NCBI RefSeq assembly: GCF_003208175.1
Contig: NZ_QKMR01000011.1
Span: forward strand, 1 to 64,000
Direction: 5' to 3'
Length of the DNA stretch: 64,000 bases
Source of the DNA: Ruminiclostridium sufflavum DSM 19573
Lineage (GTDB): Bacteria > Bacillota > Clostridia > Acetivibrionales > DSM-1351
A program made the position numbers and the translations under genes. This document shows positions 34,394 through 44,071 of the stretch, piece after piece (position 1 is the stretch's first letter; each line of letters starts with the position of its first letter). The notes below the pieces were generated by a model, which was not told the origin of the DNA, did no database searches, and saw only the letters and a program-made list of their open reading frames with translations.

Positions 34394-35209
34394 GTGAGTA
34401 AGAATATCAAAAAAATATTATGTATATTCATGTTGGCAGTTATCCTTTCCACAATGCTCAGCGGCATAGTGCTTGGGGCAGATCCGATAACTGTGACAGT
34501 CAGGATTCAAGGCTATAGTGCAGGTGCAAACAGCGGCTCTATTTTGAATGAGTATCAGGTGACACTTAACGACTCAACGGGCTTTACAGCATATGCTGCA
34601 CTAAGCAAAGCATGCAGTGATAAATCCATCAGCCTTGTTGCATCGGGAAGCGGTGCAAGTACATATGTATCCAGCATAGACGGTCAGACAGAAGGTTATT
34701 TTACTCCAAACTCTTCTTATTATTCCGGGTGGATGTTCCGTGTGTGGAGACAAGCTGATCCGACAACCGATGAATTGCCGTCTGTCAGTGCGGGGGCATA
34801 TACAATGCAGGGAGGAGACAAGATGACATGGTATTATGCAATACCGGCGGAATCATGGTATACCTGCATGAGCAATTACTCAAGCATAGGGACTTCATAT
34901 CCGGAAGGAAGCTCAATAGCTGTTAATGTCAAGGCTCAGAAGTTTACAGATATAATGAACTGGACTTTAACAGGATTTAATAATCTGTCAGGTGCGACGG
35001 TTGTACTGGCTAAAGCATCGAACGGGCTGGAGCTGGCAAGCGCTACTACTGATGCGAGCGGCAATGCTTATATTGTGGCACCGGATGTGGCGGCTAATAC
35101 AGCTTGCTATTTATATGTAAAAAATAAATTTTTTACATCGGGAGCTTTGAATACAGGTTTGCAGCACGTTAAATCATGGAGAAAGAGCGTAACAATAACA
35201 GCAAATTAA
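34394..35209 (+). CDS. Secreted DUF4430 (transcobalamin C-terminal-like) protein
   Basis: 271 residues from GTG 34394 (GGAGGT). A signal peptide (about 1-29, ending VLGAD) is followed by one DUF4430 domain (about 31-155) with the signature SGWMFRVW at about 110 and GDKMTWYYAI. The rest (about 165-271) is a small beta-sandwich, perhaps Ig-like (LASATTDASGNAYIVA). There is no anchor motif, so it is free in the wall space or held by partners. DUF4430 corresponds to the C-terminal beta domain of animal transcobalamin and intrinsic factor, which covers the bound vitamin. With the riboswitch upstream, a corrinoid-binding role is inferred. Confidence 0.8.
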   Translation: MSKNIKKILCIFMLAVILSTMLSGIVLGADPITVTVRIQGYSAGANSGSILNEYQVTLNDSTGFTAYAALSKACSDKSISLVASGSGASTYVSSIDGQTEGYFTPNSSYYSGWMFRVWRQADPTTDELPSVSAGAYTMQGGDKMTWYYAIPAESWYTCMSNYSSIGTSYPEGSSIAVNVKAQKFTDIMNWTLTGFNNLSGATVVLAKASNGLELASATTDASGNAYIVAPDVAANTACYLYVKNKFFTSGALNTGLQHVKSWRKSVTITAN

Positions 35210-35320
35210 GATTGTTGAATTTTAAGAGTTAAAATACAAACCCGGCTAATGGGGAGCAGTTGAAAAATATACGCAATTAATACACAACTAATACGCAACT
35301 ATAAAAACGGAGGTTTTGAA

Positions 35321-38300
35321 ATGTTAAAAAGGCTTAGCTCAATGCTTTTAATCTTATGCCTGATAACCAATATTTTTCTGGGCATGGATACGTATGCTTT
35401 AGAAACTGACAGGCATGTAAGCATAAGGGTAGAGGGTATTTACAGCAATATTGCCGCTACCGGCAAGGATTATACCACACAGAAGGAAACAGTGTATGAT
35501 GCCTTGTATGAGGTTCTGGAGGACAACGATGTACCGGTGGTTGTTCAGGACAGTCAATACGGCAAGTACATATCGTCAATCAATAATGAGGCTGCGGGAC
35601 AGTTCGGAGGCTACGACGGCTGGATGTATGCAGTGAATGGTGTTGAAGGTGCTGTTTCGATGGATTCCTGCAGTATCAATGAGGGAGACAGTATCCTTGT
35701 ATACTATGGAGGCTATTCACCTCAAACTTATATTCCGGAGGTGTCGTTATCCTCCGGGGAGGTAGCGGCGGGCACTGCTTTTACGGCAAAAATAACCGCT
35801 ACCTATTTTGACTGGAATATAAATAATAATGTAACTGTGAATGTTACCGGCGCGGCAATTACGCTTCTGGATGAGACATATACAACAGACAATAACGGAC
35901 AGGCAGTTATTACGGCACCTGCGGCAGCAGGTGATTATACTCTTGAGATAAGCAAGGAAAGAGCGAACAATTATCCCTTGCTTGTAAGAACAACTAAAGA
36001 AATAAAGGTTACTGCCTTAGGCAAGCCCTTGGAATTGGACAAAACAGAGGCAAAGCTGGGGGATACGGTTACTTTTTCACTGTATTCCGATAATTCCTCA
36101 GATTCAAACCGGCCCTTTGAGATATATTTTCTGGATAAAACCGGTAACACCTTTACGTCTGAGAAGCTATGGTCGCCTGAGCTGGACGATTATTACAGCG
36201 ATACAGTGTATGCTTACGGAACTCTTGACGAGAATGGAAAGTGCAGTACAGTATTTAAAATACCTACGGACATAGATACCGGAGAGTACGGCTTCAGTAC
36301 ATATTTATACGGTACCGGCAGATTTGTGCCGTCAGATTTAAAATTGACGGTTAAAGCATCTGATATTATTAATAAAAGCTTATTGACAGCCGCAATTCAG
36401 GCCGCAAATTCAGGGAAGGCTTCTGTTGCTGTGAGCCTTAACGGCTCAGAGGTGGAGACTTCAAAAAAATGGGTTGTACAGGAAATAATGACCGCATACG
36501 TGGCAGCTATAGCCGAAGCGCAGAGGATATCCGATAAAGCGGATGCCGTACAGTCAGAGATTAATCAGGCTGTTATTAATTTGGGCACGGCGTCGGATGT
36601 ATTTAACAATGCCGCCAGGGATGGAAAGAAGCAAGCTGCCGGTTATACGGTAACCTTCACTGCCGGAAAAAATGGAGCCTTGACCGCGGCTGTGGAGAAT
36701 ATGCCAATAGCAAGCGGTTCTGAGGTATTAAAAGGCAAAAATATAGTGTTTACCGCATTGCCCTCGGATACTTACAGAGTTAAGGCTTGGGCTGTGGACG
36801 GCGTTACGGTGGCAGGTAATAAAACCAATGTGCTGACTGTTACGGGGATACAGTCTTTAAAGAAGGTAACAGTGGACTTTGAACGAATTCCTTCTGCGAT
36901 TGCGATTCCGGTTGACAGGCAGACAATTGTAAGTGCATTGGATAAAGCCACAGACAAGCTGATTGAGAGATTTGACGATTCCGACTTCAATTATCAGAAG
37001 CACTGGATGGCGATTGCTATAAACGGGCTGGGGAAAAAGGTTCCCGGTTCATATTTAAGAGATGTTAACGACGGAGACATGCCGGCAAATAATTCCGGGC
37101 AATATGGAAAATATATTCTCGGAATATTGGCAGCGGGAGGAGATCCAACCAATATCAACGGAAGAAATCTCCTCGAGGAGCTGTGCCGGCTAAGTGATAT
37201 GAAAAACGTGAGTACCGAAGGCGGTATTTACACCACGCCTTTCGGGCTTCTGGCACTGGATGCCGTTAATTATAAGATTCCGGCAGACGCAGGATTTACA
37301 AGAGAGGATATTATAAACGAGCTTATATCGCTTGCCAGCCCCACAGGCGGCGAGGACGGAGTAGGCTTTGTTTTGACCGCCTTGGGAAAATACTATGGTG
37401 AAAAGGCGGAGGTAAAAGCAGCGGTAGACAAGGTTGCAGCAGCATGGGCAAGCAGGCAGGGAGAGGACGGAGGCTTCGGAGCCGGAGCATGGTCTGCGGA
37501 AAACAATGTAAATACTGCCGCACAGGTATTGATGGGCTTGAGCTTTAACGGTATAGACCCGCAGTCACAGCTGTTTACAAAGGCAGAGGGAAACCTTGTC
37601 AGCTTTATATTAAGACTGCAAAACGAGGACGGTACCTTCAACTGGCAGAAAAATGATGAGGGAAGTATAGCAATGGCAACAGAGCAGGCTGTCTATGCCT
37701 TGGATCAGTATTTAAGACAGCTTGACGGTAAAAAAAGCATTTATAATTTCACACAAAAGGTCAATGATGCACCTGATATAACTGCACCTGTTATATCAAC
37801 GGATTTGGCCGATAATACGGTGAACGCTTCCGTACTAAAATTTACGGCGGGTGCGGTTGATGCTTCAGAGGGCCCTATTGTGCCTGCTATAAGTCTGAAC
37901 GGCAAAGCGGTCGAGAAAATAAACGGGAACTACAGTGTTAATCTCGAGGAAGGCTCAAATACAATAACAATAATTGCGGCAGATTCAGCAGGGAATAAAA
38001 GCGAGAAGAGCTATACAATTGTTTATAGCTCAAAGACAAAGGAAATTCCTGCCGGAGACAGGCCTGAAATAGAAATTCCTTCAGACAGCAATGATTATAA
38101 GCTGCAAATAACTGCGGGGGACAGCAACAGGGAAATTACCGTATATATACCGGAGAACAATACGGCGAAGCTTTTTGCCGAGCTGCCGGCAAATACGAGT
38201 CTGCCCGGGCTTTCGGCTGTAAAGGGCAGGGTTGAGGTACTGTTCACAAAGGGAATACAGGTTATAAGCGGAGGAACCGGGGTAAAGGCCGAGCTGATAA

Positions 38301-40594
38301 CCTCACTTGATACGGGAGATGCCGGAATAAGCAGTAAGATTAAGAATATCATTCCCGGCGGTAAAAAGCTGGATTCCATTAATTTCGCATTAGCTATGGG
38401 AAGCAGCGAGAGTATAAGTTTTGACGGCTTTGTCCTTCTTACCTTCAAGGGAATGCAGGGCAAGGAAGCGGCATATATCCAAAGCGGCATACTTCACCCT
38501 ATTGAAAAATATGCCGGTGATACAGCAGGCCTTGCAGCAGGGAAAAGCGAATATGCATATGACAGCGGCAAGGATCTGCTTGTAAAAACAAAACATTTTA
38601 CAGATTTCATAGTTTACTCGGCAAGTGATGATAAAACCTCCGACAATGACGGCGGAACAAAAAAATATGCGGAATTATCTGTTGACAAGCTTACAATCGG
38701 TGAGGGTTATGCGATTTCACCGGTACGGGCCGAGCTGCAAGCCGGTGACACCGCATGGACATTATTAAAACGCGAGCTGGATGCACGCGGCATAAGCTGC
38801 AAATTTATGTGGTCCAAGCAATACGGAAGCGTTTATGTCCAGTCTATAGACGGTGACGGTGAGTTTGACCATGGCAGCGGCAGCGGCTGGATGTATTCGG
38901 TAAACGGAAAATATCCTAATTTCGGAGCTTCAAAGTATGTGCTTAAGGAAGGGGACAAGCTTCAGTGGAGGTATACTACCAATTTGGGCGCAGATTTGGG
39001 AGAGGACCTCAGCAAATGGGAAAATCCCGGCGGACAGCTGCCAAATTTAGATGAGCAGACCTCAGAAACAGATGACGAAGCAGCAGCCGGCGGTGAAACG
39101 GCTCAGCCTTCTGATGACAGCTCTGATGCTATTGACCTTAAAAAGATATATAAGGATGAAGGCTTAATTTCACAATGGGCATATAAAGCGATAAGCATTA
39201 ATGCGGAGAAGGGCTTTATTACAGGAAACAACGGCAGCTTCATGCCAAAGGACAATATCACAAGGGCGGAATTTACAAAAATAATTGTATCGGTTCTGGG
39301 ACTGGATATTAATTCCCCTAACGTAATCAGCTTTGCAGATGTCAAGGAGGATAACTGGTTCTATCCTTATATTAATGCGGCATATAAAGCCGGAATTGTT
39401 AAAGGCAGCGGCAGCAGCTTCAATCCGAATGACAAAATAACCCGTGAGCAAATGGCGGCAATTATTGTAAAGGCACTTGGAGTAAAGCCTGTCAAGCCTG
39501 CTTCTTCAATAAAAGATATAAATAAGGTATCCCGCTGCTTTAAAGCAGAGGTTGAAACGGTGTATGCTCTTGGATTAATGGTGGGTGACGGCGAAAGCTT
39601 CAATCCGGGTAGCTTTGTAACAAGGGAAATGGCAGCCGTTATTGCCATAAAGGTATATGACTATAGAAGCGGCTCATATGAGAAAAATTCAGACATAAAA
39701 AAATATATTGAGGAAACCGGGGCATTGATGCAGAAGACAGTTTCAAATCCTGTTGTTTCCAGTGTGGGGGGAGAGTGGACAGTACTGTCCCTCGCCCGCT
39801 CCGGCATCAAGGTACCGGACAGCTATTATGCAGGCTATTACTCAAATGTGGAAGAAAAGCTTGCAGAATCGTCAGGAAAGCTTAGCAATATTAAGTATAC
39901 CGAGTATGACAGGGTGATTTTAGCATTAGGTGCTATCGGAAAGGATGCAACAAGTGTTGCGGGGTATAATCTGACAAAGCCCTTGGCGGATTTCAGCACT
40001 CTGATAAAGCAGGGCTTGAACGGGCCTGTCTGGGCATTGATAGCCCTTGACAGCAAAAGCTATGAAATACCTGCCGATGGTAAGGTTGAGGTTCAGACTA
40101 CAAGAGAGCTGCTGGTTGATTATATATTGTCAAGGGAAATTGAAGGCGGGGGCTGGTCTTTAACCTCAGAGGCACCTGCTGATACGGATATAACCGCTAT
40201 GACACTGCAGGCGCTTTCAAATTATCAGGATAATGAAAGTGTAAGGGCAGCTGTTGAGAGGGCTCTAAGCTATCTGTCCGATACGCAGCTGAAGGACGGC
40301 AGCTTTGAAAGCTCATGGGGAGATGAGGTCAGCAGTGAAAGCATTGCTCAGGTTATAGTTGCTCTTACTGCCCTTGGTATTGATCCCAAGGAGGATCAGA
40401 GATTTATAAAAAACGGCAATGATACAATAACTGCCCTGCTTGGTTTTTATTCAGAGGGGGGAGGTTTCCGGCATGTCCTGAACGGAGAAACCGATGCTAT
40501 GGCTACCGATCAGGGAATGTATGCACTTGTGGCCTATGAACGGTTTGCCGGAGGGGAAAATAAGCTCTATGACATGAATGATGTCAAAAAGTAA
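35321..40594 (+). CDS. Giant SLH-anchored intrinsic-factor-like surface protein: two DUF4430, two alpha/alpha toroids, three SLH
   Basis: 1757 residues. Signal peptide (1-27). DUF4430 number 1 (about 30-130, YDGWMYAVNG near 100). Ig-like beta domains (about 135-350). A helical FIVAR-like stretch and bacterial repeat (about 360-520). Toroid 1 (about 530-817) has repeats of the prenyltransferase/squalene-cyclase kind (GGIYTTPFGLLAL, RQGEDGGFGAGAW, LQNEDGTFNW). A cadherin-like segment (about 825-910) and an unassigned domain (about 930-1100) follow. DUF4430 number 2 (about 1114-1230, SGWMYSVNGKYPNFGASKY). Three SLH repeats (about 1267-1457). Toroid 2 (about 1460-1747, REIEGGGWSLTSE, LKDGSFESSWGD, YSEGGGFRH). 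Toroid plus DUF4430 is the two-domain plan of intrinsic factor and transcobalamin. It probably captures corrinoids at the S-layer and hands them to the DUF4430 membrane protein next door. Confidence 0.85.
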   Translation: MLKRLSSMLLILCLITNIFLGMDTYALETDRHVSIRVEGIYSNIAATGKDYTTQKETVYDALYEVLEDNDVPVVVQDSQYGKYISSINNEAAGQFGGYDGWMYAVNGVEGAVSMDSCSINEGDSILVYYGGYSPQTYIPEVSLSSGEVAAGTAFTAKITATYFDWNINNNVTVNVTGAAITLLDETYTTDNNGQAVITAPAAAGDYTLEISKERANNYPLLVRTTKEIKVTALGKPLELDKTEAKLGDTVTFSLYSDNSSDSNRPFEIYFLDKTGNTFTSEKLWSPELDDYYSDTVYAYGTLDENGKCSTVFKIPTDIDTGEYGFSTYLYGTGRFVPSDLKLTVKASDIINKSLLTAAIQAANSGKASVAVSLNGSEVETSKKWVVQEIMTAYVAAIAEAQRISDKADAVQSEINQAVINLGTASDVFNNAARDGKKQAAGYTVTFTAGKNGALTAAVENMPIASGSEVLKGKNIVFTALPSDTYRVKAWAVDGVTVAGNKTNVLTVTGIQSLKKVTVDFERIPSAIAIPVDRQTIVSALDKATDKLIERFDDSDFNYQKHWMAIAINGLGKKVPGSYLRDVNDGDMPANNSGQYGKYILGILAAGGDPTNINGRNLLEELCRLSDMKNVSTEGGIYTTPFGLLALDAVNYKIPADAGFTREDIINELISLASPTGGEDGVGFVLTALGKYYGEKAEVKAAVDKVAAAWASRQGEDGGFGAGAWSAENNVNTAAQVLMGLSFNGIDPQSQLFTKAEGNLVSFILRLQNEDGTFNWQKNDEGSIAMATEQAVYALDQYLRQLDGKKSIYNFTQKVNDAPDITAPVISTDLADNTVNASVLKFTAGAVDASEGPIVPAISLNGKAVEKINGNYSVNLEEGSNTITIIAADSAGNKSEKSYTIVYSSKTKEIPAGDRPEIEIPSDSNDYKLQITAGDSNREITVYIPENNTAKLFAELPANTSLPGLSAVKGRVEVLFTKGIQVISGGTGVKAELITSLDTGDAGISSKIKNIIPGGKKLDSINFALAMGSSESISFDGFVLLTFKGMQGKEAAYIQSGILHPIEKYAGDTAGLAAGKSEYAYDSGKDLLVKTKHFTDFIVYSASDDKTSDNDGGTKKYAELSVDKLTIGEGYAISPVRAELQAGDTAWTLLKRELDARGISCKFMWSKQYGSVYVQSIDGDGEFDHGSGSGWMYSVNGKYPNFGASKYVLKEGDKLQWRYTTNLGADLGEDLSKWENPGGQLPNLDEQTSETDDEAAAGGETAQPSDDSSDAIDLKKIYKDEGLISQWAYKAISINAEKGFITGNNGSFMPKDNITRAEFTKIIVSVLGLDINSPNVISFADVKEDNWFYPYINAAYKAGIVKGSGSSFNPNDKITREQMAAIIVKALGVKPVKPASSIKDINKVSRCFKAEVETVYALGLMVGDGESFNPGSFVTREMAAVIAIKVYDYRSGSYEKNSDIKKYIEETGALMQKTVSNPVVSSVGGEWTVLSLARSGIKVPDSYYAGYYSNVEEKLAESSGKLSNIKYTEYDRVILALGAIGKDATSVAGYNLTKPLADFSTLIKQGLNGPVWALIALDSKSYEIPADGKVEVQTTRELLVDYILSREIEGGGWSLTSEAPADTDITAMTLQALSNYQDNESVRAAVERALSYLSDTQLKDGSFESSWGDEVSSESIAQVIVALTALGIDPKEDQRFIKNGNDTITALLGFYSEGGGFRHVLNGETDAMATDQGMYALVAYERFAGGENKLYDMNDVKK

Positions 40595-40632
40595 TAAAAA
40601 AGCTTCAGCAATGAAGAGGTGAAAAAAGGCAA

Positions 40633-41523
40633 ATGAAAAAAAAGCATCTTTTAACGGCTGTGCTGGTAATAATCTTGCTGGCTGCCGCCTTTTTCTGGGG
40701 AGGAAATTATCAGGAGAAGGAGATAGAGGTTAGCGGAGGCAATGCTCAAGCTCAGCCTGTGTATGATGACGGGACTTATTTACATGGCTCGGATATACAG
40801 GAAAATGATAAATCTGTTACACGTAGGGATAATAGTACCGGTGAATTAGATTCGGAAGAGGAGGAAAGGGTGTCTCCGCCCATTAAAACAGAGGAACCGG
40901 CACAAAAGGACAGTCAGAAGAAGGCTGAGAAAAAGGCTGGGGCTGCTTCCCCCGGAATGACTGCTGAAAACAAAACCGGAAATAAAGCTGGGGGTACTGT
41001 TTCACAGGAAGTAAATGAAAAGGATAAATATCAGACAGATCCTGTACCGGAAGGGAAACCGGAACCGGTTGAATGGCAGTCTGCAAAAATAGATAAGCAG
41101 AAGCAATTAACCTGTGTTTTATCGGTGACCTGCAAAACAATACTTGATAATATGGACAGGTTCAACAAGGATAAGCTTGAGGTGCTGCCGGCAGACGGAA
41201 TAATATATAAAAGCCGCGAGGTAGGCTTTTATGAAGGGGAATCCGTATTTGACGTACTGCTGAGGGAAATGAAAAGTGACAAAATACATATGGAATTTGA
41301 AATGACGCCTATATATAACAGCAACTACATAGAGGGTATTCACAATCTGTACGAATTTGACTGCGGAGAGCTAAGCGGCTGGATGTACAGGGTAAACGGA
41401 TGGTTTCCGAATTATGGCTGCAGCAGGTATATGCTTAAGGACGGAGATGTTGTGGAATGGATTTACACCTGTGATTTGGGGCGTGATATCGGAGGAGGGA
41501 AAGCAGTGGGAGGCAAGGGATAA
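40633..41523 (+). CDS. Membrane-anchored DUF4430 protein
   Basis: 296 residues. A single N-terminal membrane helix (about 5-23, no clear cleavage site or lipobox) is followed by a long Glu/Lys/Pro/Gly-rich spacer (about 30-155), then one DUF4430 domain (about 160-285) with LSGWMYRVNGWFPNYGCSRY at about 246 and GDVVEWIYTCDLGRDIG. This domain closely resembles the second DUF4430 of the giant protein. The tether would hold it just outside the membrane at the ECF transporter, whose EcfT gene begins in its stop codon (TAATG). The inferred role is a relay receptor passing the corrinoid from the S-layer protein to the S component. Confidence 0.82.
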   Translation: MKKKHLLTAVLVIILLAAAFFWGGNYQEKEIEVSGGNAQAQPVYDDGTYLHGSDIQENDKSVTRRDNSTGELDSEEEERVSPPIKTEEPAQKDSQKKAEKKAGAASPGMTAENKTGNKAGGTVSQEVNEKDKYQTDPVPEGKPEPVEWQSAKIDKQKQLTCVLSVTCKTILDNMDRFNKDKLEVLPADGIIYKSREVGFYEGESVFDVLLREMKSDKIHMEFEMTPIYNSNYIEGIHNLYEFDCGELSGWMYRVNGWFPNYGCSRYMLKDGDVVEWIYTCDLGRDIGGGKAVGGKG

Positions 41524-42413
41524 TGAGAGACGCATTTTCTGATTTTCATCCTGTTATAAACTTTGTTTATTTTACGGCGGTAATAATGTCAGGCATGTTT
41601 TTTCTGCATCCGGTACTGCTGGGAATTTCCGCTGTAAGTGCATTCACATATTCAGTGCTGCTTAACGGAAAAAGAACGGTAAAGTTTAATGTGTTTTGCC
41701 TTGTACCGATGCTTTTGTTTATGGCGGTTATTAATCCTGCATTCAATCATCAGGGAAGAACCATACTGTTTTATTTGAAAAACGGGAATCCTGTAACCCT
41801 TGAATCCATACTTTACGGCGCGGCGGCAGCCGTCATGTTTGTAACGGTAATATTATGGTTTTCATGCTATAATGCAGTTATGACTTCCGATAAATTCATA
41901 TATTTATTCGGAAGAATTATACCGTCACTGTCGCTGATTTTATCAATGGTGCTCCGCTTTGTACCGAGGTACAGGGCACAAATAAAGGTGATTTCAAATG
42001 CTCAGAAATGTATTGGAAGAGATGTTTCTCAAGGGAATATAATAAAAAGGGCTCAAAACGGAATAAGGATTCTTTCTGTTATGACTACATGGGCATTGGA
42101 GAATGCGATTGAAACGGCAGATTCCATGAAATCGCGAGGCTACGGGCTGCCAAAGCGCACCAGCTTCTCGATTTTTTGCTTCGACGGAAGGGACAAGGCA
42201 GCTCTTGCAGCTATTATAGCTTTAATTGCTGTCTTGCTGGCAGGCAGCGCGGCAGGCCTGAACACAATACGCTTTTTCCCTTCAATAAGCGCTGCAAGGA
42301 TTTCCTTTTTCAGTATCGGTGTGTTTTGTGCCTATTTAATATTATGCATGCTGCCGGTTTTTATAAATATAGCGGAGAATATAAAATGGAAATATATAAA
42401 ATCAAGGAGCTGA
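41523..42413 (+). CDS. ecfT: ECF transporter transmembrane component EcfT
   Basis: 296 residues. About six membrane helices surround the cytoplasmic coupling helices; MKSRGYGLPKRT contains the Ala/Ser-Arg-Gly (X-R-G) motif that docks on the ATPases. EcfT transmits ATP-driven motion to the S component. The start overlaps the preceding stop by one base and the end overlaps EcfA by 28 bases, so the transporter genes are tightly coupled. This is a second, dedicated EcfT under B12 control rather than the general one near rplQ. Confidence 0.88.
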   Translation: MRDAFSDFHPVINFVYFTAVIMSGMFFLHPVLLGISAVSAFTYSVLLNGKRTVKFNVFCLVPMLLFMAVINPAFNHQGRTILFYLKNGNPVTLESILYGAAAAVMFVTVILWFSCYNAVMTSDKFIYLFGRIIPSLSLILSMVLRFVPRYRAQIKVISNAQKCIGRDVSQGNIIKRAQNGIRILSVMTTWALENAIETADSMKSRGYGLPKRTSFSIFCFDGRDKAALAAIIALIAVLLAGSAAGLNTIRFFPSISAARISFFSIGVFCAYLILCMLPVFINIAENIKWKYIKSRS

Positions 42414-44071
42414 GCTTTTCATATCCTCAAAAGGATAAGGAAGCTTTAGCAAATATTAACCTTAATGTGGAAAGGGGAGAGTTTGTCACTGTATGCGGCA
42501 GATCAGGCTGCGGGAAAACCACATTGCTCAGACATTTGAAAACAGTTCTGACACCTTACGGGAAGCGCAGCGGGAAAATTTATTTTATGGGGGAGCTCTT
42601 GGAAAAGCTTGAACAGCGCGTTCAAGCCTCTCAAATCGGCTATGTGCTTCAAAGCCCGGACAATCAGATTGTAACGGATAAGGTCTGGCATGAGCTGGCT
42701 TTCGGCCTTGAAAGCCTGGGCATGGATAATAAGACTATCCGGCTCAGGGTGGCTGAAATGGCAAGCTTTTTCGGAATACATACCTGGTTTCACAAAAATG
42801 TGACAGAGCTTTCAGGAGGGCAGAAGCAGCTGCTGAATCTGGCTTCTGTTATGGCTATGCAGCCTTCGGTATTAATATTGGATGAGCCGACCTCTCAATT
42901 GGACCCAATAGCGGCGATGGATTTTATAGAGACAGTTAAAAAAATAAATCGTGAGCTGGGCACTACAATAATTATGACAGAGCATAGAACCGAGGAAATT
43001 ATTCCTGTGACGGACAGGCTTGTTGTAATGGAGGAGGGCTGCATTACAGCAGACGGTTCACCTGAAAGCGTGGGAAAGAAATTAAGCAAAGAAAAGCATC
43101 CGATGTTTTTTGTAATGACCTCTCCAATGCAGATTTATGCAGGCGTACAGAATAAGCTTCCTTGTCCGGTTTCAGTCAAGGATGGCCGCAAATGGCTTGA
43201 TTTAATAGCTGGAGAAACTGAGGTGAAAAAAGAAAACAGCAGGGCTGCTTATGGCAAGTCCTCTGAAAATACGGCAATTGAAATGAAGGATGTATGGTTT
43301 AAATACCGAAAGGATATGCCGGATGTAATAAAGGGCTTGTCTTTAAAAGCAGGAAAGGGGCAGCTTTATTGCATAGTGGGAGGAAACGGGTCAGGGAAGA
43401 CAACGGCATTGTCTCTTATAAGCGGAATATGCAGACCCTATAGAGGCAAAATATTAATCGGCGGAAAAAATACGGCAAAAATGAATCCGGAGGAGCTTTT
43501 TTATAATAATCTGGGAGTACTTCCTCAGAATCCCCAGGCATTATTCGTAAAAAAAACGGTTGAGCAGGATTTGTATGAAATGCTGTCGGGACTGAAATTG
43601 GAGAAGCAGGAAAAAGAGAGTAGAATCAGAGAAGTCGTTGAGCTTACGGAGCTTAATGATCTGCTTGCAATGCATCCCTATGATTTAAGCGGGGGAGAAC
43701 AGCAGAAAGCAGCCTTGGCAAAGGTGCTTTTGCGGAAGCCCCGGATTTTGCTGCTTGATGAGCCGACAAAAGGGCTGGACGGCTGCTTCAAGGAAAAGCT
43801 GGCGGAGCTTTTGAAGGGCTTGACACGGCAGGGGGCGGCGGTTATTGCGGTTTCCCATGATATTGAGTTCTGTGCCCGTCATGCAGATGTATGCGCAATG
43901 TTTTTCGACGGCAGTATAATAACGGAAAATACCGCAAAGGAATTCTTTGCGGGAAACAGCTTCTATACTACGGCGGCAAACCGTATGGCAAGGCATATAT
44001 GTAAGAATGCGGTAACGGTGGAGGATGTGATTGAGCTATGCCGGAAAAGCAAATGCCGGTCAAATATATAG
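42386..44071 (+). CDS. ecfA: Fused double ATPase of ECF transporter (EcfA-EcfA')
   Basis: 561 residues from ATG 42386, inside the end of ecfT. Two complete ABC domains are joined: the first has GRSGCGKTT, ELSGGQKQLL and LILDEPTSQLDP; the second has GGNGSGKTT, LSGGEQQKAAL and LLLDEPTKGLDG. Each keeps Q-loop and H-loop residues (EHRTEE and VSHDIEF). A fused ATPase pair with its own EcfT and S gene is typical of dedicated (group I-like) ECF systems. It hydrolyses ATP to drive substrate release from the S component. An earlier in-frame start at 42176 lies deep in ecfT and is rejected. Confidence 0.9.
   Translation: MEIYKIKELSFSYPQKDKEALANINLNVERGEFVTVCGRSGCGKTTLLRHLKTVLTPYGKRSGKIYFMGELLEKLEQRVQASQIGYVLQSPDNQIVTDKVWHELAFGLESLGMDNKTIRLRVAEMASFFGIHTWFHKNVTELSGGQKQLLNLASVMAMQPSVLILDEPTSQLDPIAAMDFIETVKKINRELGTTIIMTEHRTEEIIPVTDRLVVMEEGCITADGSPESVGKKLSKEKHPMFFVMTSPMQIYAGVQNKLPCPVSVKDGRKWLDLIAGETEVKKENSRAAYGKSSENTAIEMKDVWFKYRKDMPDVIKGLSLKAGKGQLYCIVGGNGSGKTTALSLISGICRPYRGKILIGGKNTAKMNPEELFYNNLGVLPQNPQALFVKKTVEQDLYEMLSGLKLEKQEKESRIREVVELTELNDLLAMHPYDLSGGEQQKAALAKVLLRKPRILLLDEPTKGLDGCFKEKLAELLKGLTRQGAAVIAVSHDIEFCARHADVCAMFFDGSIITENTAKEFFAGNSFYTTAANRMARHICKNAVTVEDVIELCRKSKCRSNI

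Noticed and set aside
42176-42385. Extended start of the fused EcfA protein
   Set aside because: The extra 70 codons lie inside ecfT in another frame and show no homology to ABC ATPases; ATG 42386 begins the typical EIYKIKELSFSY start.
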